From positions 35,423,285-35,487,284 of the forward strand of contig OX101808.2 in assembly GCA_944452925.2 (NCBI GenBank): a DNA stretch of 64,000 bases. Direction: 5' to 3'. Positions 42,947-55,800 of the stretch are shown here, piece after piece (position 1 is the stretch's first letter; each line of letters opens with the position of its first letter). The notes beneath the pieces are model-generated. The model did not search any database. It was not told where the DNA came from and saw only the letters and a program-made list of their open reading frames with translations. Origin of the DNA: Chrysolina oricalcia. Its lineage: Eukaryota; Arthropoda; Insecta; Coleoptera; Chrysomelidae. A program made the position numbers and the translations under genes.

Positions 42947-45900
42947 AAAAACACATTTTCCTGATCTTTCAAAGACTTCAACATTGCTAACTTAAATGAC
43001 TTTACAGCATTTTCGGCAGCACCATTACTGGAAGGATGATAAGGTGCAGTTGAAATATGTTTTATGCCATTTACCTCGCAGAACTTATTGAATTCAAATG
43101 ATGAAAAAGACGGACCATTATCTGTGACAATCTTATTAGGAATACCAAAACGAGCTATACATTCACGTAACTTTTCAATTGTATTAAAACTATCAATTTT
43201 CAACATTTCAAATATTTCAGGCCATTTTGAAAAAGCATCTATAACGATTAAATACATCTTCCATTTAATTGGGCCCAAAAAATCCATATGGATTCTTTCA
43301 AATACATCTACTGCTTCCTGATATTTATTTAATTCAGTCTTCTGTAATTCATCCAACAACTGATTTCGCAATTTACTAGGAATGATAACCCTATAACCCC
43401 ACATTAATAAACCTGTCTCAATATATATTTCATTTTTCCGACAAAAATAAGGATCTAATTCCGAATCATCATTCTTTTCAGGCCATCCATTTTGTACATA
43501 TAAAAATATTTTGCTTAATTCTTTATCCTTCCTTAATTCGCATCGAATTTTCAAAGAATCTATAGGTAAATGTTTTTCAACTAAAAAATGAAAATAATCA
43601 TAGTCATAATTCGATGAAACATTGAGTCTTTTGTTTTCACAGGCAATCTTGAAATACCATCAGCAGCATCATTATTTGATCCACTGATATACTTGAAAGT
43701 ATAATCAAAACCGCTGAGAAAAAGTGCCCATCGTTGTAGGCGTTGTGCAGCCATTTGTGGAATACCTTTATTTTCTCCAAATATTGCAAATAATGGTTTA
43801 TGATCGGAACATAAAATGAATTTGCGACCCATTAAATACTGATAAAATTTCTGTACCCTCCAATATATAGATAAAGCTTCCTTATGGATTACAGAATAAT
43901 TAATTTCAGCTTTATTAAGAATTCTAGAAGCAAAACTAATTGGTCTCTCAGAACCATCTGGATATGCATGCATCAACACAGCCCCGATTCCCACATTGAA
44001 AGCATCACAGACCAATTTAATATCCAGATTCTGATCAAAATGTACTAAATTATGATCAGAAGTCATTATCTTCTTCGCCTCTTTAAAAACTTTTTCACAT
44101 TCCCTGGACCAAATAAAAGAATTTCCTTTTCTCAATAAATAATAAAGAGGCTGTAATAGGTTAGACAAATTAGGAACGAATTTAGCGTAATAATTAATCA
44201 AGCCTAAAAATGTGATACATTTTCAGGTCGAGGAACATCCTGTATTACCTTCACCTTCTCTGGATCTTTATGTAACCCTTCTTTATCGATGATTTGTCCA
44301 AGATATTTTATTTCAGATTCAAAAAATTTACATTTTTTCAAATTTAACCTGAATCCAGCATTATTAAGTTTCTCGAACACTATTTCTAAATTTCGTAAAT
44401 GTTCCTCATCTGTCTTTCCCGTCACTACCAAATCATCTGAAAAATTTATAACCCCTTCACAACCCTGTAATAATTTTTCAACCGTTTTTTGAAAAATCCC
44501 ACATGCTGATTTGGTCCCAAATGGCAAACGATTTACTAAATAAATTCCTTTATGTGTACTCCAAGCTAATAACTTCCGGGTGTTATCTTCCAATTCTAAT
44601 TGATTATAGGCATTCAAAAAATCTAATTTAGTGAAATGTACACCACCCTGTAGAGCAGCAAATAGTTCATCTACTCTTGGAAGTGGGTATTTTACATCTT
44701 CGATGTATCTATTAACTGTTAGTCCATAATCAGCACATAATCTTACTTTATTATTATCTTTGAGAACGGGAACAAGAGGAGTACCCCATAGAGAATTATC
44801 TGTAAGTTCAATAACTCCTTCGTTTGTTAGTTTATCTAACTCTGCCTCAACTAATTCTTTAAATGCAAAAGGGATTGGCCTGGGCTTGATGAATATCGGT
44901 TTAACATCATTGGAAACTTTTAACTCAATTTTCTCGTTTCTGTACAAACCTATCTGTTCTTTAAACAAATCTGAATATTTCTCTAATAGCATTTCCAGTT
45001 TGGCATTCTTCAATTCCATATGATTCATACAATCTAATCTGATATTAAACAATTTCATTAAATCTCGTCAAAGCAATGAACGGGAACCATCTTTGACAAC
45101 TATCAATCTACTAATCAAACTGACATTATTATAAGTCAAATTGACATCAATTTCGCCTTTGGGTATTATAATATTTCTATCATAAGTTTTCAATCGAATA
45201 TTCGTTGGTTTGATCATTATTTTCTTCAAGAATGACAAATACACTGCCTCAGGAATAATTGACACCCCTGCTCTTGAATCAAGTTGCATTAACAAAGGTT
45301 GGTTTTCAACCAAAATTGTTATTTGAATAGGTTCAACGTAATTGTTTGATGTAATATCCGATACATACATCATATCGAAATATTTTGAATCAGAATCCTC
45401 ATCCAATTCAACATAATTATTCCCCCTTTGATAACAAACCTTCGCAATATGGCCCTTTCTGTTACATATTTTACAAGTAAATTCTTTAAATTTGCATGAC
45501 GAAAAATTATGAAAACCTTCGCCACAATATCTACACCTTTTCACTTCTTCCACCGCCTTTTTATCATAGCTTGATTTATTTTTCTCTGCTTTGTTGGGCA
45601 TCTGATATCTTCTTGCCTCCACCTTGTGAACCGTCTGTGCCGTTGATGAAAATGCTGCTTCCTTCTTCAAAGCGATTTCCAAAACATCGTTTAATGTTTT
45701 CGTGTGTTCTTCACATATACGATCCAAAATAGGTCCTTTTAACAAACCGTGAATGAACTTGTCTTTTATTTTGCTATTCAATTCAGCACCAAATTTACAA
45801 CTGCTAGCTTTATTCTACAGTCTGACGTGCCACTGTCTGATTTATTCACCTTCTAACTGCTTCATATCATAGAAATTGATCCTCTCTTTGAAAACTGCTA

Positions 45901-46138
45901 CCTTCGGTGAAAATTGTGCTCTGAGAATACCAAATAAGTGTTCTAATTTCTTGTTTTTAGGTAAATCTGGATCGCATAAATCTCTCAATATTTTATAAGT
46001 CTCTTGTCCTATTGCAACTAACAAAATCGAAACTTTTCTCCTCTCTATCACACCATAGGCTTCGAAGTACTGCTCCAACCTTTCCTCATAAATATCCCAC
46101 TCTTCTCCAACTCTATATTCCGGAACTGTGCCTATCAT
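42947..46138 (-). pseudogene. Ty3/gypsy LTR retrotransposon gag-pol, 3'-truncated
   Basis: On the minus strand: gag (46138-45842, VPEYRVGEEWDIYEERLEQY start), gag end with two CCHC knuckles (CRYCGEGFHNFSSC and CKICNRKGHIAKVC), a protease with the active site altered to LDSRAG, RT (45058-44204; LDFLNAYNQ block, LPFGTKSACGIFQ, and FSDDLVV in place of the usual F/Y-x-DD), RNase H (44201-43581; CDAFNVGIGAVL, CSDHKPL) and integrase (43554 down; MDFLGP, TDNGPSF and NGAAENAVK hold the D, D, E). The zinc-binding HHCC domain is missing by internal deletion. Breaks lie near 45840, 45066, 44205 and 43600. No LTR was found on either side; the element ends abruptly at 42947. Confidence 0.93.
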
Positions 46139-47200
46139 GACATTATTATCTTCCGATTTTTAGCCATGATTATAGTTTTCCTCGTCGCCAATTATAATAT
46201 ATTCGTAATGAATGAAAATGTAGCTTTTGAAGTTGATTTATTGATAATGACAGAATACAATTCTATATCCAAGAAAACAATTCACCACTGTTCACTACAT
46301 ATAATCACAAAAATATACAAGGGATATTACAGATATTCAACGAGCAAAGTGTCCCTGGTTTTAGGTAGGTTCAATTCTATAATTATTATGTTTGATTATT
46401 ATCTCTGTGATTGCTGTAATCCATATTTTAGATTGATATATTCAGGTACAAACGCTGTACTGATTTCCATAATAAACGTCATTATTGACAGTAGTAGATT
46501 CGATTGCCCTGAATCCCATACACCCTTACAGAGTTGCTATTATTACTTTATTACAGCGCATCCAGAGCTCATCTCCAATCATATATTCGAGCAAATTGAA
46601 ACATTTTATTCTTGTGTTGAACATTTTTTGACGAACACGTACATTTTATTAGTCAGACTCCATTCATAAACTCTATTAATATTTTTGAAGCATAATACAA
46701 TTACGTACTGCATGTATTTGTTTGGATATTTTGAAATTATATGAAGCACTGGTGATATTTTGACCCCATCCATGTATTCCCGAGGGACTAAGGCTGAGTC
46801 CTGGGACACCCTGTAGTAACACAGATTGAAGGATGTCGATTATCCTCACTGTGAATCAGTGACACTATAAATTGCGCACAAGTAATAAAGCGAACAAACG
46901 CGTTTATCAAAAACCAGATGTCGACGTTCAAAGCGTTTAAGGTGAGCTGTACGAGCCTATTAAGCCGAAATTATCGTATGTGAGATAATGCAGTCTGGTC
47001 TTTCGTCTGTTTGAAGTGGCGGAGCAGACTATGCCGAGATCGACCACATCCGTAGCTTTCAACCTGTTATCTAGAGACACCGAAACAGCTACCGACATCA
47101 AAGACCAGAACGCTGTTTATCGAATGCTGTTGCAGTGTACCTTTACACATGTTTAACACGCTTTTATGTCAGAATACAGGGTGAGGTTTCACGAATGAAT
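46139..47200. other. Unassigned DNA beside the gypsy element
   Basis: An LTR could lie in 46160-46560, but I see no second copy to prove it. The plus frame 46166-46669 (167 codons) is long but has the composition of AT-rich non-coding DNA. The minus frame 46606-46809 is in a TCCTGGGACACCCTGTAG repeat-like context. 46860-47160 is less AT-rich and unrecognised. Confidence 0.35.
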
Positions 47201-47204
47201 ACTT

Positions 47205-47290
47205 GAAAATCTGAAGTTATTTGTGGTGCACCGCAGGGTAGTCATCTGGGGCCTCTATTCTTTATCATTTACCTGGAGGAGGCCCCTTCC
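47205..47290 (+). pseudogene. LINE reverse transcriptase scrap
   Basis: Plus-strand SEVICGAPQGSHLGPLFFII, followed by a YL segment, is the conserved RT block before the YADD motif. Only this piece is present; the sequence then degenerates. It is clear but minimal. Confidence 0.75.
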
Positions 47291-47644
47291 AGGAAATTAA
47301 GCAGCTTGTAGAGAGCTTGTTCGCAAAACAAATGTTCTGCAGTTTCTAGCAAAGTTCAAAGCAAAGCATCCCTTCCCAGTTGAGGTCCGTTCTCTGTGCA
47401 AATTTAGTAGTCGTTTATGACCAATTCAAACTGCATTTAGAAGTTGTACCTAAGTGACATGTAATCTTTCGGTTTACAAATGGCTCCTAGGGAAATGTGT
47501 TCCAAAATTTCCAGATATCCGATCAGATTTCCTGCTTTTAAGTTTACTTCAGACTAGTGAGCAGCTGGATGTGACAAAGCTGAGAAATTTCAGTTTATGT
47601 ACCAGTTTATGTAGTAGTGAAACCAAATACGGTGGCAATGTTTG

Positions 47645-50570
47645 AAAATGAAACAACTAGACGTTAGCTGCTCTAACTGGTTTCCTTCTTATTCCTTCCG
47701 CTCTAGCTGTGATTCTGCTTCCTTGCGCTCTAGCTGTTTTTCGCCTTCAGTACTTCCATTAGAGTTTGTGCGAACTTTTACGGGTTCCTTGTGTAAGTCG
47801 TCAGATGATTTTATGGTACCTTCAATTTCCATCGGATACAATCGTTGGAAAGGTCGTACAAGCTCGCCAGATTTTGTTTTTATTCTAGCCACTCTTGAAA
47901 CTCTATCTCTGCCGGTATAAAGTTTCAATATTTTTCCCATCTTCCAATCGGTTTGCTTTACATTATCTTCGCCGATAAGTAAAATCTCACCAACCACCAG
48001 GTCATGAGGCTTTCCTTGACCAGTTCCGCAAAATATTCTTTTCCGAAACGTGTCCTTGGTCCGTCTCGAAGTTCCTGTATATACCTCTGTCTCTTGATTA
48101 AGCTGGTTTTGTATACTTCGTCAAATTCAGGTATGTCACTGTTGATAAAATCACTTATAAACATGGAAGGGGTTAAAGGGCTAAGATATTTTTCGTTATC
48201 AGAAGAATAGGTTAGTGGTCTGCTGTTTATTACCGCTTCACAGTTGCATAACAGTTAGTAGTTCTTCTTAACTGATTGATGATCTTTCCAAATTTCTCTT
48301 CAGATTTTTAACGATTCGAACCATGCGTTCCCACCATCCTCCCCACCAGGCAGCGGTTGGTGCATTGAAAATCTATTTTATTTTATGAATGGAGGATATT
48401 ATAATACCCTGTCCCAATCAATTTTCTTCATTAAATTGAAAGCACCAACAAAATTGCTACCGTTGTCAGAGTAAATAGTAGAAACTCTTCCTCTCCGAGC
48501 TGAAAATCTCCGCAACGCTGATAAAAATGCTTCAGTTGAAAGGAAACTTGCTAATTCCAAGTACACGGCTCTATAAACTGCGCAGGTAAATAGAACTATC
48601 CAAGCCTTTGATTTATCTTTGAGATATAGTGGTCCAGCTAAGTCTATACCCACAACATCAAATGCTCTTCTACATCCACATTCTTCCTTTAAGTAAAGGA
48701 GCAAAAGGTGTTTCTAAAGGTTTACTGTTATATCTCTTACATACAGAACATTTCGAAATTACTTGCCTCACAGTTTTTCTTCCTTTCAAAATCCAGAATT
48801 TATCCCTCAGTATACTCCTGTGTGACAATTGATGATATGGTATTCCTCTATAAGCCTATTTACTAATTCGTGCTTGCTCGGAAGTAAAATTGGATACTTG
48901 AAATCTTCCTCAAAGTCTCCCAAAACTAGTCGTGCCTTTATCCTCCATAGTTTCTTGTCATCTTGGAATATATCCATATTTGAATTGACTACTTTTCCAA
49001 AAGCTTCCTCTTGTATAATCCGAATAAGTCTGACTTCTGCTTCATTGAATTCTTCACATGTTATTCCACCAGATTTCTTTGAATGTCCTTGTCTACAATT
49101 GAATACAAATCTCAAAATCCATGCAATCATTCTCAAAGTTTTTGTGAATCTTGAAAAGTATTAAAAATTGACAGTCGCCAAGTCAGTTTTCGATACGAGG
49201 GTGTGCGTTGACTTCATTTTTTCTGTATTCACCTCCTCTGGATAAACAATTTCGTTATGTGGCCATTCTTCGGAATTCTTTGATAACCATGTTATCAAAC
49301 CACCACCTACATTCCAGCAAAGTTCTGGCCTCTTGAGGCCAGGTCTGCTGGATTTATTTTTCCTGGTACATGATCATTAATATTTATATTTAGTCTTATT
49401 TCTTTAACCCTGTTTTCTACAAATATTTCCATTGCCCTTTCGTTCTTATCCAAGTTAACGCCACCATTGAATCACTCCAAAAATAAGTTTGAAATCACCT
49501 TACTCTTTTATTTTTCTCAGAGTAACATATAACAATTCGAGTCTGGGTAAAGTGATATTTCTTGGAGCTAGTCTGGATTTAGCAAGAACCAGACTGACTG
49601 ATATCTGTCCTTGAATGGAATTTCTTATGAATATGCAACTTGCAAAAGCTGACTTACAAGCGTCGCAAAATACATGAATGGCTGAATCAGAAGAATCCTT
49701 TAAGTTTGAATGATTAAAAAGAGTTCTTGGAATTTTTTGGAAATATCCAGTGGTAATTCTTGATCCCACCCAATTCCCAATTGCAAAGTTTCTTGTAATA
49801 ATAACTTGGGAATCAGAAGCACTGGACACAAGAAACTAATGGCATCAAAATATTTTTGAGCAACTAATAGCAAACTTCGCTTTGTCAATACAATATCTGA
49901 GTCTTTGATGCTACGGATATCACAAAATAATGTATCTTCCTGTACATTCCAAAGTAAGCCAACTCTCTCGCCTCTGAATCTACCTCTGTTGCCTGCAATA
50001 GGTACTGGAATTTTCTTCCGGCTCAATATCTTTACCGTCGTGGATTTTCCGGAACTGTCCCCAAAAACCAATCCAATTTTTGACATTCCCATCAAATTTC
50101 TTGAGTTCGATTTTTGGCAAATGAAAACTTCTCTTGTTTTTCTCACTGCTTCTTCAGTCCTGTGAACTTCCTTGTTCTTCTCCTGATGTCATCTTTAATA
50201 GAACTTCGCATTTGGATCTTTGTCTGATGAGCTCTTCTCGATAAAGTTCTATGTTGGTGAATTCCTCTTTTAGATCGGCTTCCTCGGTGTCACTAGCTAG
50301 TAGCATACCTCTGATGTTTTCATCCGCTGCGAATAATAGGTTTCCCTTGTCTTAAAAGGGATAATACTTCGTCTTTGGCTCCTTTCTCGGTAAGTTTTTT
50401 GTCGATTTCCGCAGACGTTCTCATGAAGTGTTTTATGATTATTTCTTGTTCTCTCCTATAGTTTTCCATAATCACGGTCACCAAATGTGAATGTACATAT
50501 TTATCGTTGAAAAACCTCGGATTAAAATACTTGTGACAGTTTTCCAAAATCATATTTTTTTCTTTTTGAC
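47645..50570 (-). pseudogene. Third BEL/Pao element, deeply degenerate and internally deleted
   Basis: The minus strand holds a gag N-terminal part (KKLTEKGAKDEVLSLLRQG near 50380; DTEEADLKEEF near 50280) and gag core (LPKIELKKFDGNVKNWIGF near 50110). It then jumps straight to the RT thumb (RVGLLWNVQEDTLFCD near 49940, DISKKFQ), so the RT palm is missing. Next come RNase H (IHVFCDACKSAF; LPRLELL), an integrase zinc-binding part (ELVNRLIEEYH), integrase core (FDVVGIDLAGPLY, IYSDNGSNFVGA) and the C-terminal VRPFQRLYPME block near 47850. Many frameshifts. It is a different BEL lineage from copies A and B, judging by its sequence. No LTRs recognised. Confidence 0.88.
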
Positions 50571-50589
50571 ATTTTCATAGGTGCCGCAA

Positions 50590-51346
50590 TAGTAAAATGA
50601 AAATATATACAGTGGGAAATAACTTATATAAAAATAGTTTCAATACTGGGTACAATTTTTTTGATCCAATGCAACTCTATTTCCTAATCTGTAATATTTG
50701 GCAACACAAAAATCGATCGACACTGAACATCATACAGCACAATTACGAAACAAGAAACAAAAATAACACCTATACCCCCAGAACTATGAAATCAATTGGA
50801 CAAATTTTTTTTATGTATCTGGGTTCCAAACTTTATAATTCCCTCCCTACCAATTTGAAAGAAACGGTATCCACACACCCTTTCAAAAAGTATTTGAAAT
50901 CATACATTCTTTCTCAGCCTCGTGATCAAATTCATCAACTGATAGATCAACCTTATTTGCGATGAACGCTGCTTAGCTGCTCAGGATTTATCGCCAGTTC
51001 AAACTTGTAAGCATGTATAGGTATTTGTGTAAATGTATTTTTTATGTATATATATTATAAGCCCGTTCGGTAGTACATTTTTATCAGCCTTTCATATTAT
51101 ACTCACCAATTTTGTTTATTAATATTATTTTTACACTAACCTGCTTATGATGTAGGAACCCTTGATTATATAATCATCTATTGTACGTGCTTAAGCTATA
51201 CTTGATTTTAAAAATAGTGAATAGTATTTAACCATGTGCTCTAGTATTAGTATTAGTAACTAGCATTTATTCATGTTTTATCTATCACATACAAGTGATT
51301 ACCATATCGCTTCTGTGATTATTGTTTATTTACAACCTATCCAGTA
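50590..51346 (+). pseudogene. LINE 3' end (C-terminus and 3' UTR), host site of BEL copy B
   Basis: The plus frame 50597-50965 contains IIQHNYETRNKNNTYTP and LGSKLYNSLPTNLKETV, the conserved C-terminal end of CR1-type RT proteins, closed by a stop and an AT-rich UTR. The UTR is cut at 51346 by BEL copy B and resumes at 57492, ending in a GTAAATAAACTTG segment and an A-rich tail near 57560. Confidence 0.8.
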
Positions 51347-51573
51347 TGTAATAGTTATTTGCCAATTAAATGGTAAATTCAAACTGTATAACTTTATTCA
51401 AAGTAATTGACAAATATGTTTTTCAACTTGACTTGTTATACGTCGTAATTTTCAACTGTTTTTTGTAACATAGGATAAAAAATAATATAATGAGGGTTGA
51501 AACAAAATAAAGGAATTCAAAGAAAATAAACTGTCTTCCAACTGTCTTGGCATTCTTCAAACCGTCCTCAACA
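51347..51573 (-). repeat. 3' LTR of BEL copy B
   Basis: Plus-strand view TGTAATAGTTATTTGCC to CCTCAACA. Identical to 57260-57486. Confidence 0.97.
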
Positions 51574-51589
51574 TTCTCCACCCCAACCA
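51574..51589 (-). promoter_or_regulatory. Polypurine tract of BEL copy B
   Basis: The minus strand reads TGGTTGGGGTGGAGAA directly before the 3' LTR, the expected primer for plus-strand DNA synthesis. It is conserved in copy A. Confidence 0.75.
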
Positions 51590-51601
51590 GAAATGAAACA
51601 T

Positions 51602-52897
51602 CTAGTGGTAGTTGGTGACAGGAAGAATGCACAACTTGGCGACAGGTCTCATGTAACTTCCTTTTTTATTCTTAATTCGGACCACCCGAATCACACCATC
51701 TTTGCCTGGGTAGGTTTCTTCGACTCGTGCTATCGCCCATTGATTTCTAGGAGCCTTCTCATCGACAACCAATACAATATCTCCCACTTTGATAGGAATA
51801 CTCTTATCATGCCACTTTTGCCTTTGCATAAGAGTTGGTCTGTATTCCTTAACCCAACGCTTCCAATAAGAATCCACCAGGGCTTGAGCAATTCGCCACT
51901 GTTTTCTGCTGGAAAGTTCAACATCACCATACGATTTTACATCACCAGGTCTTAGCAGCAAAAAATGGTTTGGGGTTATTGCTTCCGGCTCAATTGGATC
52001 CACAGAAATAAGTGGTCTCGAGTTGACGATATATTCAATTTCAGTCAACAAGGTTACTAATACCTCTTCTTTTGGGTTAATGGCTTTCAAAGTAATCTTC
52101 AGAGCAGTTTTGACGGAACGTATCATCCGCTCCCATATTCCACCCATATGTGGAGCACCTGCTGGGTTGAATTTCCATACAATTCCTCTTGAAGACAGTT
52201 CTTGGGAAATTGTATTGTGATCCAAACCGTGAATCCACTCCTTCAATTCTCGCTCTGCGCCGACAAAGTTGGTGCCATTATCCGTTCTGATTTCTTTTGG
52301 CTGTCCTCTTCTGCACATGAATCTTCGAATTGAATTGATTGCAGAACTTGTATCCAAAGAGGAAGCCAACTCGATATGTATTGCTCGAAGTGTCAAGCAG
52401 GTGAACAGTACTCCATATCTTTTTTCTATTCTTCGTCCCACTGAAACAGTCATAGGCCCAAAAAAATCGATACCAACGAAACTGAATGGAAATGTGAATG
52501 CGCTCAAACGTTCTGGTGGTAACATTCCCATTTCAGGTGGTTGAGGCTTGCATTTTCTGATCTTGCAGGCCTGACAGTTTCTGAAACATCTTTTTACTGC
52601 TGCTCGGATATTAAGAACCCAAAATTTCAATCGGACATTGTTGATGACTGTTTCCAAACCTATGTGACCAGCTTCGTGATGATACCAGTCTATCAACAAT
52701 ATTGTGAACCTGTGATTTGGATCTAACAACATGGGATTTCTGGATTCAAACGGAATGTTCAACTCTTGACTTTCTGGGATTCTTCCTCCCAATCGTACCA
52801 CTTCACCTTCATCCAAAAATACAGAAAGTTTATAAAGGCGACTTGATTTTGGCACACATTTTCCTCTCTTCAAAAGGGAAATTTCCTCTTCAAAACT
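51602..52897 (-). CDS. Integrase part of BEL copy B polyprotein
   Basis: This is the C-terminal continuation of the frame at 52898-57229, beyond the in-frame stop. Its first internal methionine is at 52873. It carries the BEL integrase domains: an HHCC zinc-binding region (YHHEAGHIGLETVI ... CFRNCQACK), the catalytic core with D in FVGIDFFGPM, D in IRTDNGTNFVGAE and E in HMGGIWERMIRSV, and a C-terminal DNA-binding part (GDIVLVVDEKAPR; YPGKDGVIRVVRIK). It ends at TAG 51602-51604. All catalytic residues look intact. Without the stop at 52898 it would be cut from the polyprotein by the element protease; as it stands, expression would need readthrough or internal initiation. Copy A has lost this stop codon. 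Confidence 0.93.
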   Translation of the reverse strand, partial: SFEEEISLLKRGKCVPKSSRLYKLSVFLDEGEVVRLGGRIPESQELNIPFESRNPMLLDPNHRFTILLIDWYHHEAGHIGLETVINNVRLKFWVLNIRAAVKRCFRNCQACKIRKCKPQPPEMGMLPPERLSAFTFPFSFVGIDFFGPMTVSVGRRIEKRYGVLFTCLTLRAIHIELASSLDTSSAINSIRRFMCRRGQPKEIRTDNGTNFVGAERELKEWIHGLDHNTISQELSSRGIVWKFNPAGAPHMGGIWERMIRSVKTALKITLKAINPKEEVLVTLLTEIEYIVNSRPLISVDPIEPEAITPNHFLLLRPGDVKSYGDVELSSRKQWRIAQALVDSYWKRWVKEYRPTLMQRQKWHDKSIPIKVGDIVLVVDEKAPRNQWAIARVEETYPGKDGVIRVVRIKNKKGSYMRPVAKLCILPVTNYH

Positions 52898-55800
52898 TTA
52901 TCGCTGACTCATTCTGATCCACATCTTTTTAGCTTCTTCTACTTCTTCAAACCCCAAACTGATTTCCTGTGGTCGAGATTGTTTAGGAATTTTGATCATC
53001 CTTTTGTAATAGAGAATCCAAGCAGTGGAGCGGATGAGTCGACTAAATTTGGAGAATCGGGAAATATCTGGAAATTGCATTTGTAAAGGTTCAGCATCGG
53101 CCAATCTTATCATCAAACTTTGATCAGGATCACTGGAACAATTCGGTTCTACTGGCCAGTCAGCTTCAGGTAAACTTAGAAAATCTGGTCCGGAAAACCA
53201 TTTACCATCTAGAGAAAGATCAATATTTTTCATTTCCTTCGTAGCTTGGTCGGCGACATTCATTTCTGAGGGTACCCAGTGCCATTGTGAAATGTCAGTG
53301 TCCTCGTGAATTTCTCCCAGTCTACATGCTACGAAAATTGGAAATCTTCTAGATTCGGACCTGATTTGTTGTAGAACTACCATCGAATCTGTCCAGAAAT
53401 GTATTTGTCCAATTTCATACTCGATTTCACTTCGTACAGTTTTTGCAATCCTATTTGCAAGTACTGCTCCTTGTAGTTCTAATTTGGGAATGGTCTGCTG
53501 ATTCATAGGAGCCACTTTATATTTTGCCATTACAAATGCAGTATATATATCATTATTTTCCACTATCCTCAAAAAAGCAACTGAAGAGTACGCCTTATCA
53601 CCAGCATCACAAAACACATGCAGATCTACTTTTTTGACTTGTGAGAGACTTGGAAAATAATACCTATGAATCAGTATTGGAGTGACTTCTTTCAATTGTT
53701 TTAACCATTTCAACCAGACCTCAAATATGGTTTCTGTTATTTCTTGGTCCCAGTGGATATTATTCCTCCAGATATTTTGCATCAATATCCTGGCATTGAT
53801 CATTAGTGGAGCAAGAAAACCTAGTGGATCGAATATTGACATTACCATCCGTAAAACTTCTCTTTTTGTTGGTACTTTCAATCCACTGGTAATTTCAGAT
53901 GGAATCTTCTTCAGGTTGAGGGTGAATACAAAATAATCTTTCTCTGGAGACCAAGAGAGTCCCAAAACTCGTTCCAACATCTGTGAATCTATTTCAACAT
54001 CGGCTTGGGAATCAGCTCGTAGATTTTCTGGGATAGACTGTGTAACTGTGTCCGAATTGCTCATCCACTTCACCATTTCGAAGCCTGCTTGCCTATGAAC
54101 GTGAGTTACAGTTCGAATTCGATGGATAGCTTCAATTTCAGTATCACAGGAGTCTAAATAGTCGTCAACATAGTGCTGCTTTTCCATAGCTCTTACAACA
54201 CCTGGGAATTGATGTTCGAATGATGCAGCATTTCTGTTCTTCACAAACTGAGCTACAGAAGGCGAAGATATGGCCCCAAAAATCATAGCCTTCATACAAT
54301 AGACGTCATGGTTCGTATTCCTCTCCATACCACGCCAAAGAAACAGCTGGGCACACCTGTCTTCCTCAATTATATGGACCTGATGGAACATTTCCCTGAT
54401 ATCTCCTCCAAAAGCATATTTATATTGTCTAAATCGACACAATACCGATATCAAGGATGGTACGTAATCTGGACCTTGATAAAGAAAATCATTCAGACTG
54501 AATCCCTGAGATTTTGCTGCAGCGTCAAAAACCATTCTGATTTTTCCAGGCTTGTTGATGTTCCAAACGGCGAAGTGCGGGAGATACCAAGTTTTTTTGT
54601 TGTTTGGTATTTCTGATGGAAGCAGCTTCTTCGCATAACCCTTTTGGATGTATTCATTGATTTTGGTGGTGTATTGTGCAGCAAATTTTGGATCATGATC
54701 CATTTTACGTTCCATGCAGTACAACCTCTTCAAAGCATTGTTTTTGCTGTGTGGTAATGAACAATCTTCCGACTTCCATAGATGGCCAACTTCATAATGA
54801 TGTCCAACTTTCTTCAGAGTTTTCTCCATGATTTCCACAGCTCTCTTATCTTGCATCGATGTAATGACGTGATCCTGCATCTTAACACCAAAAGCTCCTA
54901 GACGAAAACTATCTTTCACTAGTTGATGCAGTTCTTCATCTCCAACGTGACGACAGCAAAGACTTGCGTGAGTGAGGAAGATCTCTGAGTTGGTCACAGC
55001 AATGGGCCCGTGGATTGTCCAACCTAATTTTGATTGGGACATAATAGGCTGACTAAACTTGGGTTGAATGATGTGTCTCGGTATAATAAGATCACAATTG
55101 TCTTGCCCAATCAAGAGCTCAGGTTTTGTGAATTCAATAGACTTTAAAATTTGATGGTCCAGATGGGGAAACCTTTGAGATAAATCACTGACATTTATTC
55201 GCTGTTCTGGTAATCTCAGGTTCCTTACAGTTCGTACTTGCTTAAGTTTGTAGAAAACAGGTGCACTTTTGTCAGCCGAGACATCTAGGGAAACCATTTG
55301 AGATTTATCTTCATAGTGTGTGATTTCATTCGTCCACTGGAAGCAAAGTGGCACAAGAGGACCAGGAAGTTGAAGTTTTTTGGACAAATCTTCTTCAATC
55401 ATACTGCATGTGGATCCTTCGTCAAACAGAGCATACGTTTTGACTTCTCCTGCAGGTCCACGTAAAATCACAGGTGCTATTCTTAACAATACGACTTTGG
55501 CGTCCCTTGATGAAGACTTACTGGTCAAATTAGCGCATATATCAGTAGCTGCAGTGTCATCTTTGATACTCTTGATCCTTTCAGCACCTTCCTGGTTTTG
55601 CTCATCTCGTGGGACATGAAGAAGCGAATGGTGTCTGCCTTTGCAGCCATCTTTGCCACACCTAGTCTTCAAGAAGCATCTGTTTGAAATGTGTCCTATT
55701 TTAAGACAAAGGAAACACAATTTCAAACTAAGAACATTTTCTCTCCTTTTCAGTACTGGGAGATCTATAAACTTCGTGCATTTTGATATGGCATGGTCAA

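Noticed and set aside
46166..46669. 167-codon plus-strand frame as a gene
   Set aside because: Composition is that of AT-rich non-coding DNA, no motif is recognisable, and it lies where a gypsy LTR or flank would be.
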